Positions 1-11,200 of a stretch of 64,000 nt of DNA are shown here, piece by piece. The notes beneath the pieces are model-generated. The model did no database searches. It had not been told where the DNA came from and saw nothing but the letters and a program-made list of their open reading frames with translations. Position numbers and translations under genes: made by a program. Every line of letters starts with the position of its first letter. Position 1 is the first letter of the stretch. Source of the stretch: Lysinibacillus piscis (GTDB lineage Bacteria; Bacillota; Bacilli; Bacillales_A; Planococcaceae); the NCBI RefSeq assembly GCF_026012395.1, contig NZ_BRZA01000002.1, forward strand, positions 744,001 through 808,000. Reading direction: 5' to 3'.

Positions 1-2
1 AG

Positions 3-44
3 TATATTGCAAATACAAAAGTAGAAGTAGTGAAAAAAGATTAA
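3..44 (+). CDS. C-terminal tail of an upstream gene (partial)
   Basis: The first in-frame stretch reads YIANTKVEVVKKD and then stops. It has the composition of a normal protein tail and is followed by about 75 bp of AT-rich spacer before cas3. It is too short to identify, and other frames are also open here, so the frame choice is tentative. Confidence 0.25.
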   Translation, partial: YIANTKVEVVKKD

Positions 45-118
45 TTACTAGGCTAGATTATTGTGAAAGAACCATCAAGCTTTTTTACAATATGAAAAAA
101 TAAAGAAAGGGTGTTTAC

Positions 119-2596
119 ATGATGAGCTCCATCGCACACATTAGGAAATTAGATGGACAAGTTCAACCTCTTCCCATCCACCTAAAAGAAACACAAAAAA
201 TAGCAGAAGATATTGGTAGAAAATTAGGTATTCCACATATAACAGGACTTGCTGCATTACTACATGATATGGGGAAATATAGTGATGAATTTCAGGACTA
301 CATAAAAGAAGCCTATGAAAATCCATCGCAACCACCGAAACGAGGGAGTGTCAATCATTCGACAGCGGGGGGACGTTTTTTGATGGTACATTATCATGCC
401 AAGATGAAGCCATTGGTTGAGTGTGTAGCAAATGTGATTTATGGACATCATGGGCAATTATTAGATATGGTAAATATGGAGGGTGAGTCGCCATTTGCTA
501 ATCGTCAAACACCTAAAAAACCGATTGATTTTGCTGTGATTGAGGAACGCTTTTTTAGTGAAGTTTGTACGCGTGAGGAGCTAGAGGCTTATATTGCACA
601 GGCATATCAGGAGTTCATGGCATTTATTAAGCCGTATCAACAAAAGACGATGCAAACGATGATGACTGTGTTGAATGGCTTGACAGCACAATCAGAGCGA
701 GTGGCGTATCAACAAAAGATGAAGCTTGCCATTTATGAAGCTCCTCGACCTGCCATTACTTTGTTAACAAAAATGGTTTTCAGTGCCTTGATAGATGCAG
801 ATCGCACGAATTCGCGAAATTTTGATGAGCAAGTGAACGACGAGGTATCTCCTCCAGCAACAACCGAACTCTATCACCAATTTTTACAGCGACTAGAGGG
901 GCAACTTGTTGACATACAACAGAAAGCCCCAGCGAATGACATTACGAAGTTGCGCCAACAAATGTCTGATAATTGTTTGGATAAAGCTACTTTGCCTACT
1001 GGTATTTATACATTGTCGATTCCAACAGGCGGTGGGAAAACGTTAGCGAGTTTGCGTTTTGCGCTAAAGCATGCACTGGAACATGGCAAGGAGCGGATTA
1101 TTTATATTGTGCCTTATACAACCATTATTGAACAAAATGCACAAGAAGTAAGAAAGATTTTACAGGTGGATAAATATGTTTTAGAACATCATAGCAATGT
1201 ATTAGAAGAAGCAACCGTAGATGAGGACAAGCCATTATCTTATGATGAATTAGAGAAAAGGCGTAAGCTAGCGAATGCTAAGGATAATTGGGATATTCCA
1301 ATTGTGTTTACAACGATGGTGCAGTATTTGGATACATTTTATAGTGGTAAATCTCGCAATGAAAGACGGTTACATAATTTGAGTAATGCCATTGTTATTT
1401 TTGATGAAGTGCAGTCTGTGCCGATTACTTGTGTTTCTCTATTTAACCAAACATTGAATTTTTTAAGTAAAAGCTGTCATACAACGATTTTGCTTTGTAC
1501 AGCAACGCAACCAGCACTGGAATATGTGAAGCATGGGATTGCGGTGGACGGTGAACTGATTGACAACTTACCAGCCATTGCAAGTGCGTTTAAACGAACA
1601 AAACTTGTACCATTAATCAAAAAAGAAGGTTGGTTTACAGCGGATATTCGCCAATTTGTTCAGGACAAACTTGATTCTGTACAAAATATATTGATTATTT
1701 TGAATAATAAGCGTGTAGTGAAGGCTTTATATGAGGAGCTTAAAGGTGATGGTATCTATCATTTAAGTACAGGGATGTGTGTGGCACATCGTAAAGAAAT
1801 TTTACGAGAAATAAGGTGCAAGTTGAAAGCGAAGAAACGTGTTGTTTGTATTAGTACGCAGTTGATGGAAGCTGGTGTGGATATTAGTTTCCAATGTGTT
1901 ATTCGTTCATTGGCTGGACTTGATTCAATTGCGCAGGCGGCGGGTCGTTGTAATCGGCATGGAGAAGTGGCATTGCGAGAGGTGTATTTGATTAACCATG
2001 CAGAAGAATCATTGAAATGGCTGATGACGATTGATAAAGGCAAGGATTGTACGAATTTATTGTTACGTGATGTGGCAGAAGATGACACACGTTATGGTGG
2101 TGATTTATTAGCGGCACAGGCGATGACCTATTATTTCCGTTTATTTTATGAGCATTTGGCAGGTATGTTGAATTATCCATTAAAAGGGATTTCACTGTCA
2201 ATGTACGATATTTTATTTACACAAAACAGTGTGTTATGGAAGGAATTTAATGGAGATTTTTGGTTGAAGGCTAGTTTTAAAACAGCGGCACAGCATTTTG
2301 AAGTGATTGAAGCGAATACACAGACTGTGCTTGTCCCTTATGGCAAGGGAAGAGATTTAATTACGCAACTATTAGCTGGAGACCGTATTACTGATTTGTC
2401 CTTCTTTTTAAAGCAGTTACAACAGTATAGTGTCAATGTATTTAAATATGAATTAAATGCACTATGTGAAAATGGATTGATTGACATCTTTGACTTTGGT
2501 TTTACAAAAGTCTATATAGCGAAAGACACAGCTTATGATGATGCGTATGGGTTAAGTGTAGAGGGTGAGGCAGCGATGGCAAATTTACTGATGTGA
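119..2596 (+). CDS. cas3: Type I-C CRISPR nuclease-helicase Cas3
   Basis: Cas3 is the effector nuclease recruited by Cascade; it unwinds and shreds target DNA. The 825-residue protein has an N-terminal HD nuclease domain (H49-D50 in LLHDMGK, then NHSTAG near 80) and a superfamily 2 helicase: Walker A TGGGKT at 303-308, DEVQ at 429-432 and the arginine-finger motif [10 protein letters not shown] from 606. Length and order (HD then helicase) are normal for a fused Cas3. It is the first gene of a tight operon and its stop overlaps the cas5 ribosome binding region. The start has an AAAGGG site upstream; ATG 122 is an alternative. No truncation is seen. Confidence 0.96.
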   Translation: MMSSIAHIRKLDGQVQPLPIHLKETQKIAEDIGRKLGIPHITGLAALLHDMGKYSDEFQDYIKEAYENPSQPPKRGSVNHSTAGGRFLMVHYHAKMKPLVECVANVIYGHHGQLLDMVNMEGESPFANRQTPKKPIDFAVIEERFFSEVCTREELEAYIAQAYQEFMAFIKPYQQKTMQTMMTVLNGLTAQSERVAYQQKMKLAIYEAPRPAITLLTKMVFSALIDADRTNSRNFDEQVNDEVSPPATTELYHQFLQRLEGQLVDIQQKAPANDITKLRQQMSDNCLDKATLPTGIYTLSIPTGGGKTLASLRFALKHALEHGKERIIYIVPYTTIIEQNAQEVRKILQVDKYVLEHHSNVLEEATVDEDKPLSYDELEKRRKLANAKDNWDIPIVFTTMVQYLDTFYSGKSRNERRLHNLSNAIVIFDEVQSVPITCVSLFNQTLNFLSKSCHTTILLCTATQPALEYVKHGIAVDGELIDNLPAIASAFKRTKLVPLIKKEGWFTADIRQFVQDKLDSVQNILIILNNKRVVKALYEELKGDGIYHLSTGMCVAHRKEILREIRCKLKAKKRVVCISTQLMEAGVDISFQCVIRSLAGLDSIAQAAGRCNRHGEVALREVYLINHAEESLKWLMTIDKGKDCTNLLLRDVAEDDTRYGGDLLAAQAMTYYFRLFYEHLAGMLNYPLKGISLSMYDILFTQNSVLWKEFNGDFWLKASFKTAAQHFEVIEANTQTVLVPYGKGRDLITQLLAGDRITDLSFFLKQLQQYSVNVFKYELNALCENGLIDIFDFGFTKVYIAKDTAYDDAYGLSVEGEAAMANLLM

Positions 2597-2610
2597 AGGG
2601 AGGTGAGAGA

Positions 2611-3336
2611 ATGACAAAGGTGCGTAATCAAATTGAATATGAGGTGTTTGGGGACTATGCTTTATTTACAGACCCATTGATGAAGTTAGGTGGGGAGAAA
2701 ATGACGACACAAATTCCTTCATACTCGGCATTAAAGGGTATTACAGAATCAATCTACTGGAAACCGAGCATTATTTGGGTGATTGATGAGGTGCGTGTGA
2801 TGAAGCCAATTCGCATGGAATCAAAAGGGGTACGCCCGATTGAAATGAGTGGTGGCAATACATTGGCGAATTACAGTTATTTGCGTAATGTGAAGTATCA
2901 AGTGCGAGCACATTTTATTTTCAATGAAAACCGTCCTGATTTACAGGTAGATTTTGATGAACATAAGCATCATAATATTGCGAAACGTTGCGTTGAAAAA
3001 GGTGGGCGACGTGATATTTTCCTAGGAACACGTGAATGTCAAGGGTATGTAATGCCATGTGTTTTTGGAGAAGGTGATGGCTTTTACGATAAAATTGATG
3101 AAATGCACTTTGGTACGATGGTACATGGTATTAATTATCCAGATGAAACAGGTCGAAGTATGTTGGAAACGAGGCTGTGGCAACCGAAAATGACCTATGG
3201 CAAAATTCAATTTATCCGTCCAGAAGAATGTACACTTGTCAGACCGCTTTACGAAATGGAAGCAAAATCATTCCAAATTGGGCAATCAATGCAGTCTGTT
3301 GCTGATTTATATGATGAATTGGAAGGAGGCGAGTAG
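2611..3336 (+). CDS. cas5c: Cas5c (Cas5d), type I-C crRNA-processing subunit
   Basis: In type I-C systems Cas5 replaces Cas6: it cuts the pre-crRNA at the base of the repeat hairpin and stays on the 5' handle in Cascade. The 241-residue protein follows cas3 directly and begins near [11 protein letters not shown] and [18 protein letters not shown], a typical Cas5d N-terminus. A frame opens earlier at GTG 2593, but the GGGAGGTGAG site at 2598-2607 sits at proper distance only from ATG 2611, so that start is chosen. It abuts cas8c with no gap. Confidence 0.94.
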   Translation: MTKVRNQIEYEVFGDYALFTDPLMKLGGEKMTTQIPSYSALKGITESIYWKPSIIWVIDEVRVMKPIRMESKGVRPIEMSGGNTLANYSYLRNVKYQVRAHFIFNENRPDLQVDFDEHKHHNIAKRCVEKGGRRDIFLGTRECQGYVMPCVFGEGDGFYDKIDEMHFGTMVHGINYPDETGRSMLETRLWQPKMTYGKIQFIRPEECTLVRPLYEMEAKSFQIGQSMQSVADLYDELEGGE

Positions 3337-5247
3337 ATGAATTATTTGCAGGCATTGTATGAAACCTATGAAAATAGCATAAATGAAGTAGGAAAAGTTG
3401 TCGAAAAGCCAACAAAGGATGGGAAAATGGTGGAATATATGTTGCTACCGATTTCCCATACAACCCAAACAGCGCATATTGAAGTGACAGTGAATTTGGC
3501 AGGGGAATTCCTGCAAGCACGAGTTATTGACAAAGTGAATACGATATTACCTTTTACAGAGGAATCGGGTAGTCGGGCGGGTAAAAAGTTTGCACCTCAT
3601 GTTTTACACGATAAATTAATGTATGTAGCGGGCGATTATTGTCAATATACAGGAGAAGATGACAAAACAGAAGCCTTTCATAAATATATCGAGCAATTGG
3701 GTGATTGGTGTACATCGCCTTATACGCATTCACATGTTGAGGCAATTTATAGCTATGTAAAGCAAGGCACGGTAATAAAAGATTTAGTACAGGCTGGGGT
3801 TTTGCATGTTGATGGACAAAATCGTCTGTTAAAGCAATGGAAAAATACTGAACAAGAGCGACCAAAAATTTTTTCTATTTTAACAGGGGAACAAGCAAGT
3901 GCATTTATTCGATTTACTATTCATGAACCAGAACAGATTTTGCCAGCAATTTGGCGCAATGAAGAAATTTTTAATGCGTATATTGATTACTACAATACGA
4001 AGTTAAAAGAGAAAGATATTTGCTATGTATCAGGTGAACGTTCTCCAATGATTGAGCGGCATCCCAATAAATTGCGCAATTCAGGAGATAAAGCAAAATT
4101 AATTTCAGCCAATGATAGTACAGGCTACACATATCGGGGACGTTTTAAGGATAGCTTACAAGCAGCTAATATTAGTTACGACGTATCCCAAAAAGCACAT
4201 AATGCCTTGAAATGGCTCATTGAACGTCAAGGTAAACAAATAGATGGGCGTGTCTTTCTTGTTTGGGGTTCAACCTATATTGATATGTTTTCTGCTACAG
4301 AAGATTTATTTGAACAAGAGATTGATTTTGAAGCGTTCATGCAGGAAACAGCTATAGAAGATGATGAACATGTTGAAACAAGGGAAATGATGGCGAAGAA
4401 ATATAGCGGTTTATTAGTAGGCGTGCAAAAAAAGATGTCGTTTGAGCAACTAGCCAATGAAAAAGTGTTTGTGTTGACGTTAGATGCAGCTACACCAGGA
4501 CGGATGGCAGTATTGTATTATCGAGATTTTCAAATACAGACATACTTTGACCGTTTACGTAGATGGCATCGTGAAACAAGCTGGCGTCAAGTGCGTAAAA
4601 AGGGCGATGAGTGGAAAGAGTTTTATGGCTCACCATCATTTTATACCATCGCGCACGCAGCTTTTGGACCAAGACCGAATGATAAAGTAGTGAAAGGTGT
4701 AATGGAGCGTTTATTACCATGTGTATTAGATGGAAGAAATGTGCCGTTAGATATTACACGTAGCGCAATTATTCGTGCTTCTAATCCACAATTTTACGAT
4801 CAAAAATGGGAATGGGAGCAAGTGTTGACTGTTGCTTGTGCATTGGTAAGAAAGCATTTTATAAAGGAGGGATGGCATGTGGCATTAAATACAGAAACAA
4901 CCAATCGAGACTATTTATTTGGCCGACTATTAGCAGTAGCAGATGTGTTGGAAAGAAGTGCTTTAGGTGCAGAAGAAAATCGTGCAACGAATGCACTGCG
5001 TTATATGAACATGTTTCAAAGTAATCCACAAAGAACTTGGAGTACTATTCAACGTAATTTACAGCCATATCAAATGAAATTGCGTGAAAAAGGTATTCGT
5101 TATTCCAAACTAATTGATGAAATTGCTTCCAAATTTGAGTTGGAGGACTTTAACAATAAGCCGTTGAGTGGAAAATATTTATTAGGCTACTACAGTCAAC
5201 GACAAGATTTATATACAAAAAAAGAGCATAAAGAGGGAGCGGAATAA
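3337..5247 (+). CDS. cas8c: Cas8c (Csd1), large subunit of type I-C Cascade
   Basis: This is the large Cascade subunit that recognises the PAM and, in I-C, also supplies the small subunit from an internal start. The 636-residue length and the position between cas5c and cas7 identify it; the family is divergent and shows few sharp motifs. AAGGAGGCGAG lies just before the ATG, which follows the cas5c stop directly. In-frame ATG codons in the last third could serve a Cas11c-like internal product: AAAGGAGGG at 4863-4871 lies shortly before an ATG near 4877, but that ATG would have to be checked for frame. Confidence 0.93.
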   Translation: MNYLQALYETYENSINEVGKVVEKPTKDGKMVEYMLLPISHTTQTAHIEVTVNLAGEFLQARVIDKVNTILPFTEESGSRAGKKFAPHVLHDKLMYVAGDYCQYTGEDDKTEAFHKYIEQLGDWCTSPYTHSHVEAIYSYVKQGTVIKDLVQAGVLHVDGQNRLLKQWKNTEQERPKIFSILTGEQASAFIRFTIHEPEQILPAIWRNEEIFNAYIDYYNTKLKEKDICYVSGERSPMIERHPNKLRNSGDKAKLISANDSTGYTYRGRFKDSLQAANISYDVSQKAHNALKWLIERQGKQIDGRVFLVWGSTYIDMFSATEDLFEQEIDFEAFMQETAIEDDEHVETREMMAKKYSGLLVGVQKKMSFEQLANEKVFVLTLDAATPGRMAVLYYRDFQIQTYFDRLRRWHRETSWRQVRKKGDEWKEFYGSPSFYTIAHAAFGPRPNDKVVKGVMERLLPCVLDGRNVPLDITRSAIIRASNPQFYDQKWEWEQVLTVACALVRKHFIKEGWHVALNTETTNRDYLFGRLLAVADVLERSALGAEENRATNALRYMNMFQSNPQRTWSTIQRNLQPYQMKLREKGIRYSKLIDEIASKFELEDFNNKPLSGKYLLGYYSQRQDLYTKKEHKEGAE

Positions 5248-5249
5248 TC

Positions 5250-6101
5250 ATGACTATTTTAGATCATAAAATTGATTTTGCTGTTATTTTTTCAGTTCAT
5301 AATGCCAATCCAAATGGAGATCCTTTGAATGGCAATCGTCCACGCCAAAATTTTGATGGTTATGGGGAAGTATCCGATGTTTGTATTAAACGAAAGTTAC
5401 GTAATCGTTTGCAGGATTTAGGTGAGGCGATTTTTGTACAATCAGATGATCGTGCAACAGATGGCTTTAAAAGTTTAAATGATCGCGCTGATGATATACC
5501 AGAGTTAAAAAAGATTAAAGCAGATAAAAAGGGTGGAGATGCAGATATTTTTGCAACAATTGCGGCTAATACTTGGTATGATGTACGCGCATTTGGCCAA
5601 GTTTTTGCTTTTAAAGGTAGTAATTTATCTGTAGGTGTGCGTGGTCCTGTGTCCATCCATCCGGCAATCAGTGTACAGCCGATTGATATTACAAGTATCC
5701 AAATTACGAAAAGCGTCAATTCAGTGACAGGTGACAAAAAAGGCTCTGACACAATGGGAATGAAACATCGTGTAGATTTTGGTGTATATAAATTTGTAGG
5801 TAGTATCAATACACAGCTTGCTGAAAAAACAGGTTTTACAAGAGAAGATGCAGAAAAATTAAAAGAAGCGCTTGTTTCTTTATTTGAGAATGATGCATCA
5901 TCAGCCCGCCCAGAGGGGTCACTAGAAGTACATAAGGTGATTTGGTGGGAGCATGATTCAAAGCTTGGTCAATATTCCTCTGCTAAGGTGCACCGTTCGT
6001 TAAAAGTTGAAATACCAGAAGATGCTCATGAATTTTACGAAGAATTTATTCAAATGACACCTTTAGAGGGGTTGAAAGTATATGAGTTGGATGGAAAATA
6101 A
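5250..6101 (+). CDS. cas7c: Cas7 (Csd2), type I-C Cascade backbone
   Basis: Cas7 polymerises along the crRNA spacer to form the Cascade backbone. The 283-residue protein starts with IDFAVIFSVHNANPNGDPLN, the NPNGDP signature of the Csd2/Csh2 family, and contains a glycine-rich G-V-R-G-P segment near residue 130. The start is two bases after the cas8c stop, with GAGGGAGCGG upstream. Its 3' end overlaps the cas4 start by 20 bases, suggesting translational coupling. Confidence 0.96.
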   Translation: MTILDHKIDFAVIFSVHNANPNGDPLNGNRPRQNFDGYGEVSDVCIKRKLRNRLQDLGEAIFVQSDDRATDGFKSLNDRADDIPELKKIKADKKGGDADIFATIAANTWYDVRAFGQVFAFKGSNLSVGVRGPVSIHPAISVQPIDITSIQITKSVNSVTGDKKGSDTMGMKHRVDFGVYKFVGSINTQLAEKTGFTREDAEKLKEALVSLFENDASSARPEGSLEVHKVIWWEHDSKLGQYSSAKVHRSLKVEIPEDAHEFYEEFIQMTPLEGLKVYELDGK

Positions 6102-6741
6102 TGAAGATAATTATTTAATGTTATCGGGCATTCAACATTTTCGTTTTTGTCAAAGACAATGGGCACTTATTCATATCGAGCAACAATGGGCAGAAAATGT
6201 AAGAACGATAGAAGGGCAGTATATTCATCAAAAAGCAGACCAGCCTTTTATTCGTGAAAAACGTGGCAATAAATTAATCGTGAGAGCGATGCCTATTCGC
6301 TCTCACGAGTTAAAAACAACAGGTATTTGTGATGTTGTAGAATTTATACAAGATCAAGATGGCATTGAGCTGATGGGGGAATTGGGAAAATATCTACCAG
6401 TGCCTATCGAATATAAACGTGGTAAACCAAAAGTAGGACAGGAAGATATTGTACAGCTTGTTGCTCAAGCCATGTGCTTAGAGGAAATGTTTGTTTGTGA
6501 AGTACCAAAAGCCTATTTATTTTATGATGAAATCAAGCGACGTGAAGAAGTAATCATTACAGAGCAGTTAAAGGATGAAGTAAGATTGATTTTTAAACAA
6601 ATGTACAATTACTATAATCGTCGCCACACACCGAAAGTAAGAATTGGAAAGCACTGTAAAAGTTGTTCTTTAGAAAATATATGCTTACCGACATTGGTTA
6701 ATTCAACACCTGTACGTCAATACATGAAGGGGTTTTTGTAA
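6082..6741 (+). CDS. cas4: Cas4, adaptation exonuclease
   Basis: Cas4 trims prespacers and helps Cas1-Cas2 choose PAM-flanked, correctly oriented spacers. The 219-residue protein carries the four cysteines expected for its Fe-S cluster: C23 in FRFCQRQW and C192, C195 and C201 near the C-terminus. The PD-(D/E)xK-type core is seen around VPIEYKRGKPK. It overlaps the end of cas7 and its stop shares a base with the cas1 start (TAATG). ATG 6091 is a possible alternative start. Confidence 0.95.
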   Translation: MSWMENNEDNYLMLSGIQHFRFCQRQWALIHIEQQWAENVRTIEGQYIHQKADQPFIREKRGNKLIVRAMPIRSHELKTTGICDVVEFIQDQDGIELMGELGKYLPVPIEYKRGKPKVGQEDIVQLVAQAMCLEEMFVCEVPKAYLFYDEIKRREEVIITEQLKDEVRLIFKQMYNYYNRRHTPKVRIGKHCKSCSLENICLPTLVNSTPVRQYMKGFL

Positions 6742-7772
6742 TGAGAAAACTATTAAATACATTATTTATTACAACACCTGATATTTATTTAACATTAAAG
6801 GGCGAAACAGTGATTGTAACACATGATGAGCAGCAGCTAGGACGAATTCCACTGCACAATTTAGAGGCTATATGTACATTTGGCTATGCAGGAGCGAGTC
6901 CAAGCTTAATGCATGCCTGTGCAGAACGTAATATTTCTCTTACGTTTTTATCAAGAAGCGGTAGGTTTTTAGCAAGAGTGGTAGGTGAATCTAAAGGTAA
7001 TGTTGTACTACGCAAAACACAATATCGTCTATCTGAAAGTGTAGAAGAAAGTGCAAAAATTGCACGAAATTTTATTTTTGCTAAAGTAGCGAATCAAAAA
7101 TGGATTTTGGAGCGTATGACACGAGATTATCCATTGCGTATTGATGTACCAGCTTTTAAAAAGATATCGGCTACATTAAGTGACTATTTAAAGGAAATTT
7201 TAGAAACAGAAGATTTAGATGTTTTACGTGGCTTGGAGGGACAGGCAGCCAATCATTATTTTAAATGCTTTGATCAAATGATTTTACAGCAGAAGGAGTC
7301 TTTCTATTTTAAGACAAGAAATCGTAGACCGCCAACGGATAATGTCAATGCCTTACTATCTTTCACCTATACATTACTTGCAAAAGATGTTAGTGCAGCA
7401 CTTGAAAATGTAGGATTAGATGCCTATGTTGGCTATTTACATCGAGATCGACCAGGTAGAGCTTCTTTAGCATTAGATGTGATGGAAGAATTAAGAGGAG
7501 TGGTAGCAGATCGCTTTGTTTTGAAATTAATCAATAAAAAAATTGTAACAGCTAAAGATTTTATTCAAAAGGAAAATGGTGCTGTGTTGTTGACAGAGGA
7601 TGGTCGAAAGAAGTTTATACAAGCATGGCAAGAGCGAAAACAGGAGACATTAACACATCCATTCTTGAAAGAGAAAATTAATTGGGGTCTTGTGCCACAT
7701 GCACAGGCAATGTTATTAGCACGCTATTTACGTGGAGATTTAGAGGAATACCCACCATTTTTATGGAAATGA
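6741..7772 (+). CDS. cas1: Cas1, spacer integrase
   Basis: Cas1 is the catalytic integrase of the Cas1-Cas2 adaptation complex. The 343-residue protein has the type I-C/I-B form: an N-terminal beta domain (MRKLLNTLFITTPDIYLTLK) and a helical catalytic lobe with LRGLEGQAANHYF, VNALLSFTYTLL and GYLHRDRPGRASLALDVMEELR, which hold the conserved Glu, His and Asp metal ligands. AAGGGG lies 8 bases before the ATG. The protein is full length, so adaptation is expected to be functional. Confidence 0.97.
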   Translation: MRKLLNTLFITTPDIYLTLKGETVIVTHDEQQLGRIPLHNLEAICTFGYAGASPSLMHACAERNISLTFLSRSGRFLARVVGESKGNVVLRKTQYRLSESVEESAKIARNFIFAKVANQKWILERMTRDYPLRIDVPAFKKISATLSDYLKEILETEDLDVLRGLEGQAANHYFKCFDQMILQQKESFYFKTRNRRPPTDNVNALLSFTYTLLAKDVSAALENVGLDAYVGYLHRDRPGRASLALDVMEELRGVVADRFVLKLINKKIVTAKDFIQKENGAVLLTEDGRKKFIQAWQERKQETLTHPFLKEKINWGLVPHAQAMLLARYLRGDLEEYPPFLWK

Positions 7773-7781
7773 GGGATACAT

Positions 7782-8072
7782 GTGCTGGTTTTAGTCACAT
7801 ATGATGTTGCAACAAAATCTGCTTCAGGTCAAAAGCGGCTAAGAAAAGTAGCGAAAATTTGTGAAAATTATGGTTTGCGTGTTCAAAATTCCGTTTTTGA
7901 ATGTATAGTAGATGCCACTCAATTTAAACAATTAAAGTTGCAATTAACGGATATTATTGATGAAGAAATGGATAGTTTGCGTTTCTATCAATTAGGAAAT
8001 CAATATAAGTCAAAGGTAGAGCATATTGGTGCTAAAGAGAGTTTTAATGTAGAAGAAACCTTGATTTTATAG
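7782..8072 (+). CDS. cas2: Cas2, adaptation complex partner
   Basis: Cas2 forms the dimeric core that bridges two Cas1 dimers during spacer integration. The 96-residue protein begins MLVLVTYDV with the usual first-strand aspartate D8, then the family-typical segment around QNSVFECIVD. The start codon is GTG, preceded by GAGGGA at 7771-7776; the ATG overlapping it is out of frame. It ends the operon and its stop is immediately followed by the array leader. A decayed inverted copy of its last 44 bases is present at 23895-23938. Confidence 0.96.
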   Translation: MLVLVTYDVATKSASGQKRLRKVAKICENYGLRVQNSVFECIVDATQFKQLKLQLTDIIDEEMDSLRFYQLGNQYKSKVEHIGAKESFNVEETLIL

Positions 8073-8246
8073 TTAGAAAAATAGTTGGTGCGAATGTGAA
8101 GCGAACATGATTTTCTAGGGGGATTCGCACCAACAAAGTTGAGGATATTCCATTGGAATGGAATATTGAATAGGATAATATAATCTATAGATTTATTTTT
8201 TTAGTGAAAAACGACGATAATTATTATTTTTCGCTCATTTTTCACC
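8073..8246 (+). promoter_or_regulatory. Leader of I-C CRISPR array 1
   Basis: This 174-bp AT-rich stretch separates cas2 from the first repeat. It holds a perfect 12-bp inverted repeat (GTTGGTGCGAAT 8084-8095, ATTCGCACCAAC 8123-8134) and a second hairpin with 10-bp arms (ATATTCCATT 8145-8154, AATGGAATAT 8157-8166). An inverted copy of exactly the same length at 23721-23894 is about 96% identical by my count, with both stems intact. It should carry the array promoter and the integration-directing sequence. Confidence 0.85.
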
Positions 8247-11200
8247 GTCTCTCTCTTTATTGAGAGAGTGGATTGAAATTATAATAAATAAAAACAAACG
8301 TTCTTTTTGAGAGGTCTCTCTCTTTATTGAGAGAGTGGATTGAAATATTTATGCGTAATTTGAACAAAGTGAACAAGACGGTCTCTCTCTTTATTGAGAG
8401 AGTGGATTGAAATTCGCTGTTGTGGCAAGATACGGAAGATGTTTACCGTCTCTCTCTTTATTGAGAGAGTGGATTGAAATGTCCTCTAAACGCCTTGTCT
8501 GGTCATGCAATACTCGTCTCTCTCTTTATTGAGAGAGTGGATTGAAATTATAATAAATAAAAACAAACGTTCTTTTTGAGAGGTGTCTCTCTCTTTATTG
8601 AGAGAGTGGATTGAAATACTAGTGATATTTTACATACTCTAAAATCATATCTGTCTCTCTCTTTATTGAGAGAGTGGATTGAAATGCATCGGCGCCGAAT
8701 TTTTCTTTTGCCCTGGCAGACGTCTCTCTCTTTATTGAGAGAGTGGATTGAAATCAATCAATAGGGGAAGTTATTACAGCTGATGTTGTCTCTCTCTTTA
8801 TTGAGAGAGTGGATTGAAATATTACATTGCTCGACTGCCTTGTCGATGATGTCGTCTCTCTCTTTATTGAGAGAGTGGATTGAAATCTTTTAGAAAGTAA
8901 TGATGAAAAAGCTATTGAGAGTCTCTCTCTTTATTGAGAGAGTGGATTGAAATTAAATCAAAATGCTGACACCATTGATGCTGAACTGTCTCTCTCTTTA
9001 TTGAGAGAGTGGATTGAAATCCCAAAACTATTGACATATACACTAACCTATGGTGTCTCTCTCTTTATTGAGAGAGTGGATTGAAATATTGGCAGACTTA
9101 ACAAACATATCGGAACGTGACAGTCTCTCTCTTTATTGAGAGAGTGGATTGAAATAATTTGTAGCCATAACTGGTCAATGACGTCGAACGTCTCTCTCTT
9201 TATTGAGAGAGTGGATTGAAATGAGCGCTATTAAAAAAAGCGCGTAATGCTAAAATGTCTCTCTCTTTATTGAGAGAGTGGATTGAAATTGCATTAGATG
9301 ATTGTTTGCACACGATTACAGCAGTCTCTCTCTTTATTGAGAGAGTGGATTGAAATCATTCGCCTTAATAAAAGTCGCAATGAAAAAATCGTCTCTCTCT
9401 TTATTGAGAGAGTGGATTGAAATGCTACCCATGGATTTAACGCAGCACTACGAGCTAATCGTCTCTCTCTTTATTGAGAGAGTGGATTGAAATTTTTTAA
9501 GAGCATTCCCCGTGGTTGAGACAGCCGTCTCTCTCTTTATTGAGAGAGTGGATTGAAATGGTGATGGGCTGATTTTGTACTGGCAAGGGCTTCGGTCTCT
9601 CTCTTTATTGAGAGAGTGGATTGAAATTGTAAAAACTGGATCACTTGTCCCACCACTTGCCTGTCTCTCTCTTTATTGAGAGAGTGGATTGAAATGTTTC
9701 TTGTAGATGGTGTACCAATCACTTTAAAGTCTCTCTCTTTATTGAGAGAGTGGATTGAAATCAGTAATTGGTGTTGATGTTGAGGCTTTGAATACAAAGT
9801 CTCTCTCTTTATTGAGAGAGTGGATTGAAATTTTATTTATATGCTCACCTGCATCCAAACGTCTTTGGTCTCTCTCTTTATTGAGAGAGTGGATTGAAAT
9901 CGCAAAAGTAAATTTGCGTGGACGCTTTACTCGCGTCTCTCTCTTTATTGAGAGAGTGGATTGAAATTCTCCTGTCAATTAATTTTAAGGCCCATCTGGA
10001 GTCTCTCTCTTTATTGAGAGAGTGGATTGAAATTACAGCTTTACCTGTTTCTTTGATGGTTACTTGTGTCTCTCTCTTTATTGAGAGAGTGGATTGAAAT
10101 AAATGTGTCAAATAATCCAGCAAAGCTCATCAATGTCTCTCTCTTTATTGAGAGAGTGGATTGAAATGTCTTGGACGGAAGCGGATTATTGTACCCGAAA
10201 GTCTCTCTCTTTATTGAGAGAGTGGATTGAAATCATTATACAAAACACGAACATATGTGTCTATAAAGTCTCTCTCTTTATTGAGAGAGTGGATTGAAAT
10301 CAGTAGGAGAACTGCATGAGTGTGTCGAAAACCGTCTCTCTCTTTATTGAGAGAGTGGATTGAAATTTTAAAACCGACACAGCCGACTTAGCACCCGATT
10401 TGTCTCTCTCTTTATTGAGAGAGTGGATTGAAATTTCCATCGGAAAAAGAGCAGTCTTTTTATTTTGGTCTCTCTCTTTATTGAGAGAGTGGATTGAAAT
10501 CATTGAAATTCTACGTGAAAAATATGCTACTCAGTCTCTCTCTTTATTGAGAGAGTGGATTGAAATCTACGCATTTGTACCAACAGAGCGTATCCCTGAG
10601 TCTCTCTCTTTATTGAGAGAGTGGATTGAAATAAAACGTATTGAAGAAATACGAATTGATTTGCTGTCTCTCTCTTTATTGAGAGAGTGGATTGAAATCA
10701 TTGTCTAGGCTCAATTGAGCGAATGTATGGCGCGTCTCTCTCTTTATTGAGAGAGTGGATTGAAATAATGGAGCCATAAAGCTCTCTTTCTTCATCGCTT
10801 GTCTCTCTCTTTATTGAGAGAGTGGATTGAAATATAAAGACTATATCATTATTTTCATAGCCTCCAAGTCTCTCTCTTTATTGAGAGAGTGGATTGAAAT
10901 CTTGATAACCTTTGGATCATCTGTTTCCAGTGTGTCAGTCTCTCTCTTTATTGAGAGAGTGGATTGAAATTTGCCAAGATTGTGTTAATTGTAAGGCTGC
11001 CTTTTCGTCTCTCTCTTTATTGAGAGAGTGGATTGAAATATCTGGTCAGTCGTGGCAGAACCATTACGAATAGCGTCTCTCTCTTTATTGAGAGAGTGGA
11101 TTGAAATTATGCTATGTATCAAAATAAGCAGAAAGAGGATGGTCTCTCTCTTTATTGAGAGAGTGGATTGAAATTGTATCATTTCCATTGGCGTAATATC

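Noticed and set aside
8548-11188. Many open frames across array 1 coding ISIHSLNKERD or SLSLLREWIEI repeats
   Set aside because: They are translations of the CRISPR repeat; 33 plus about 33-36 nt keeps frames open by chance. No ribosome sites.
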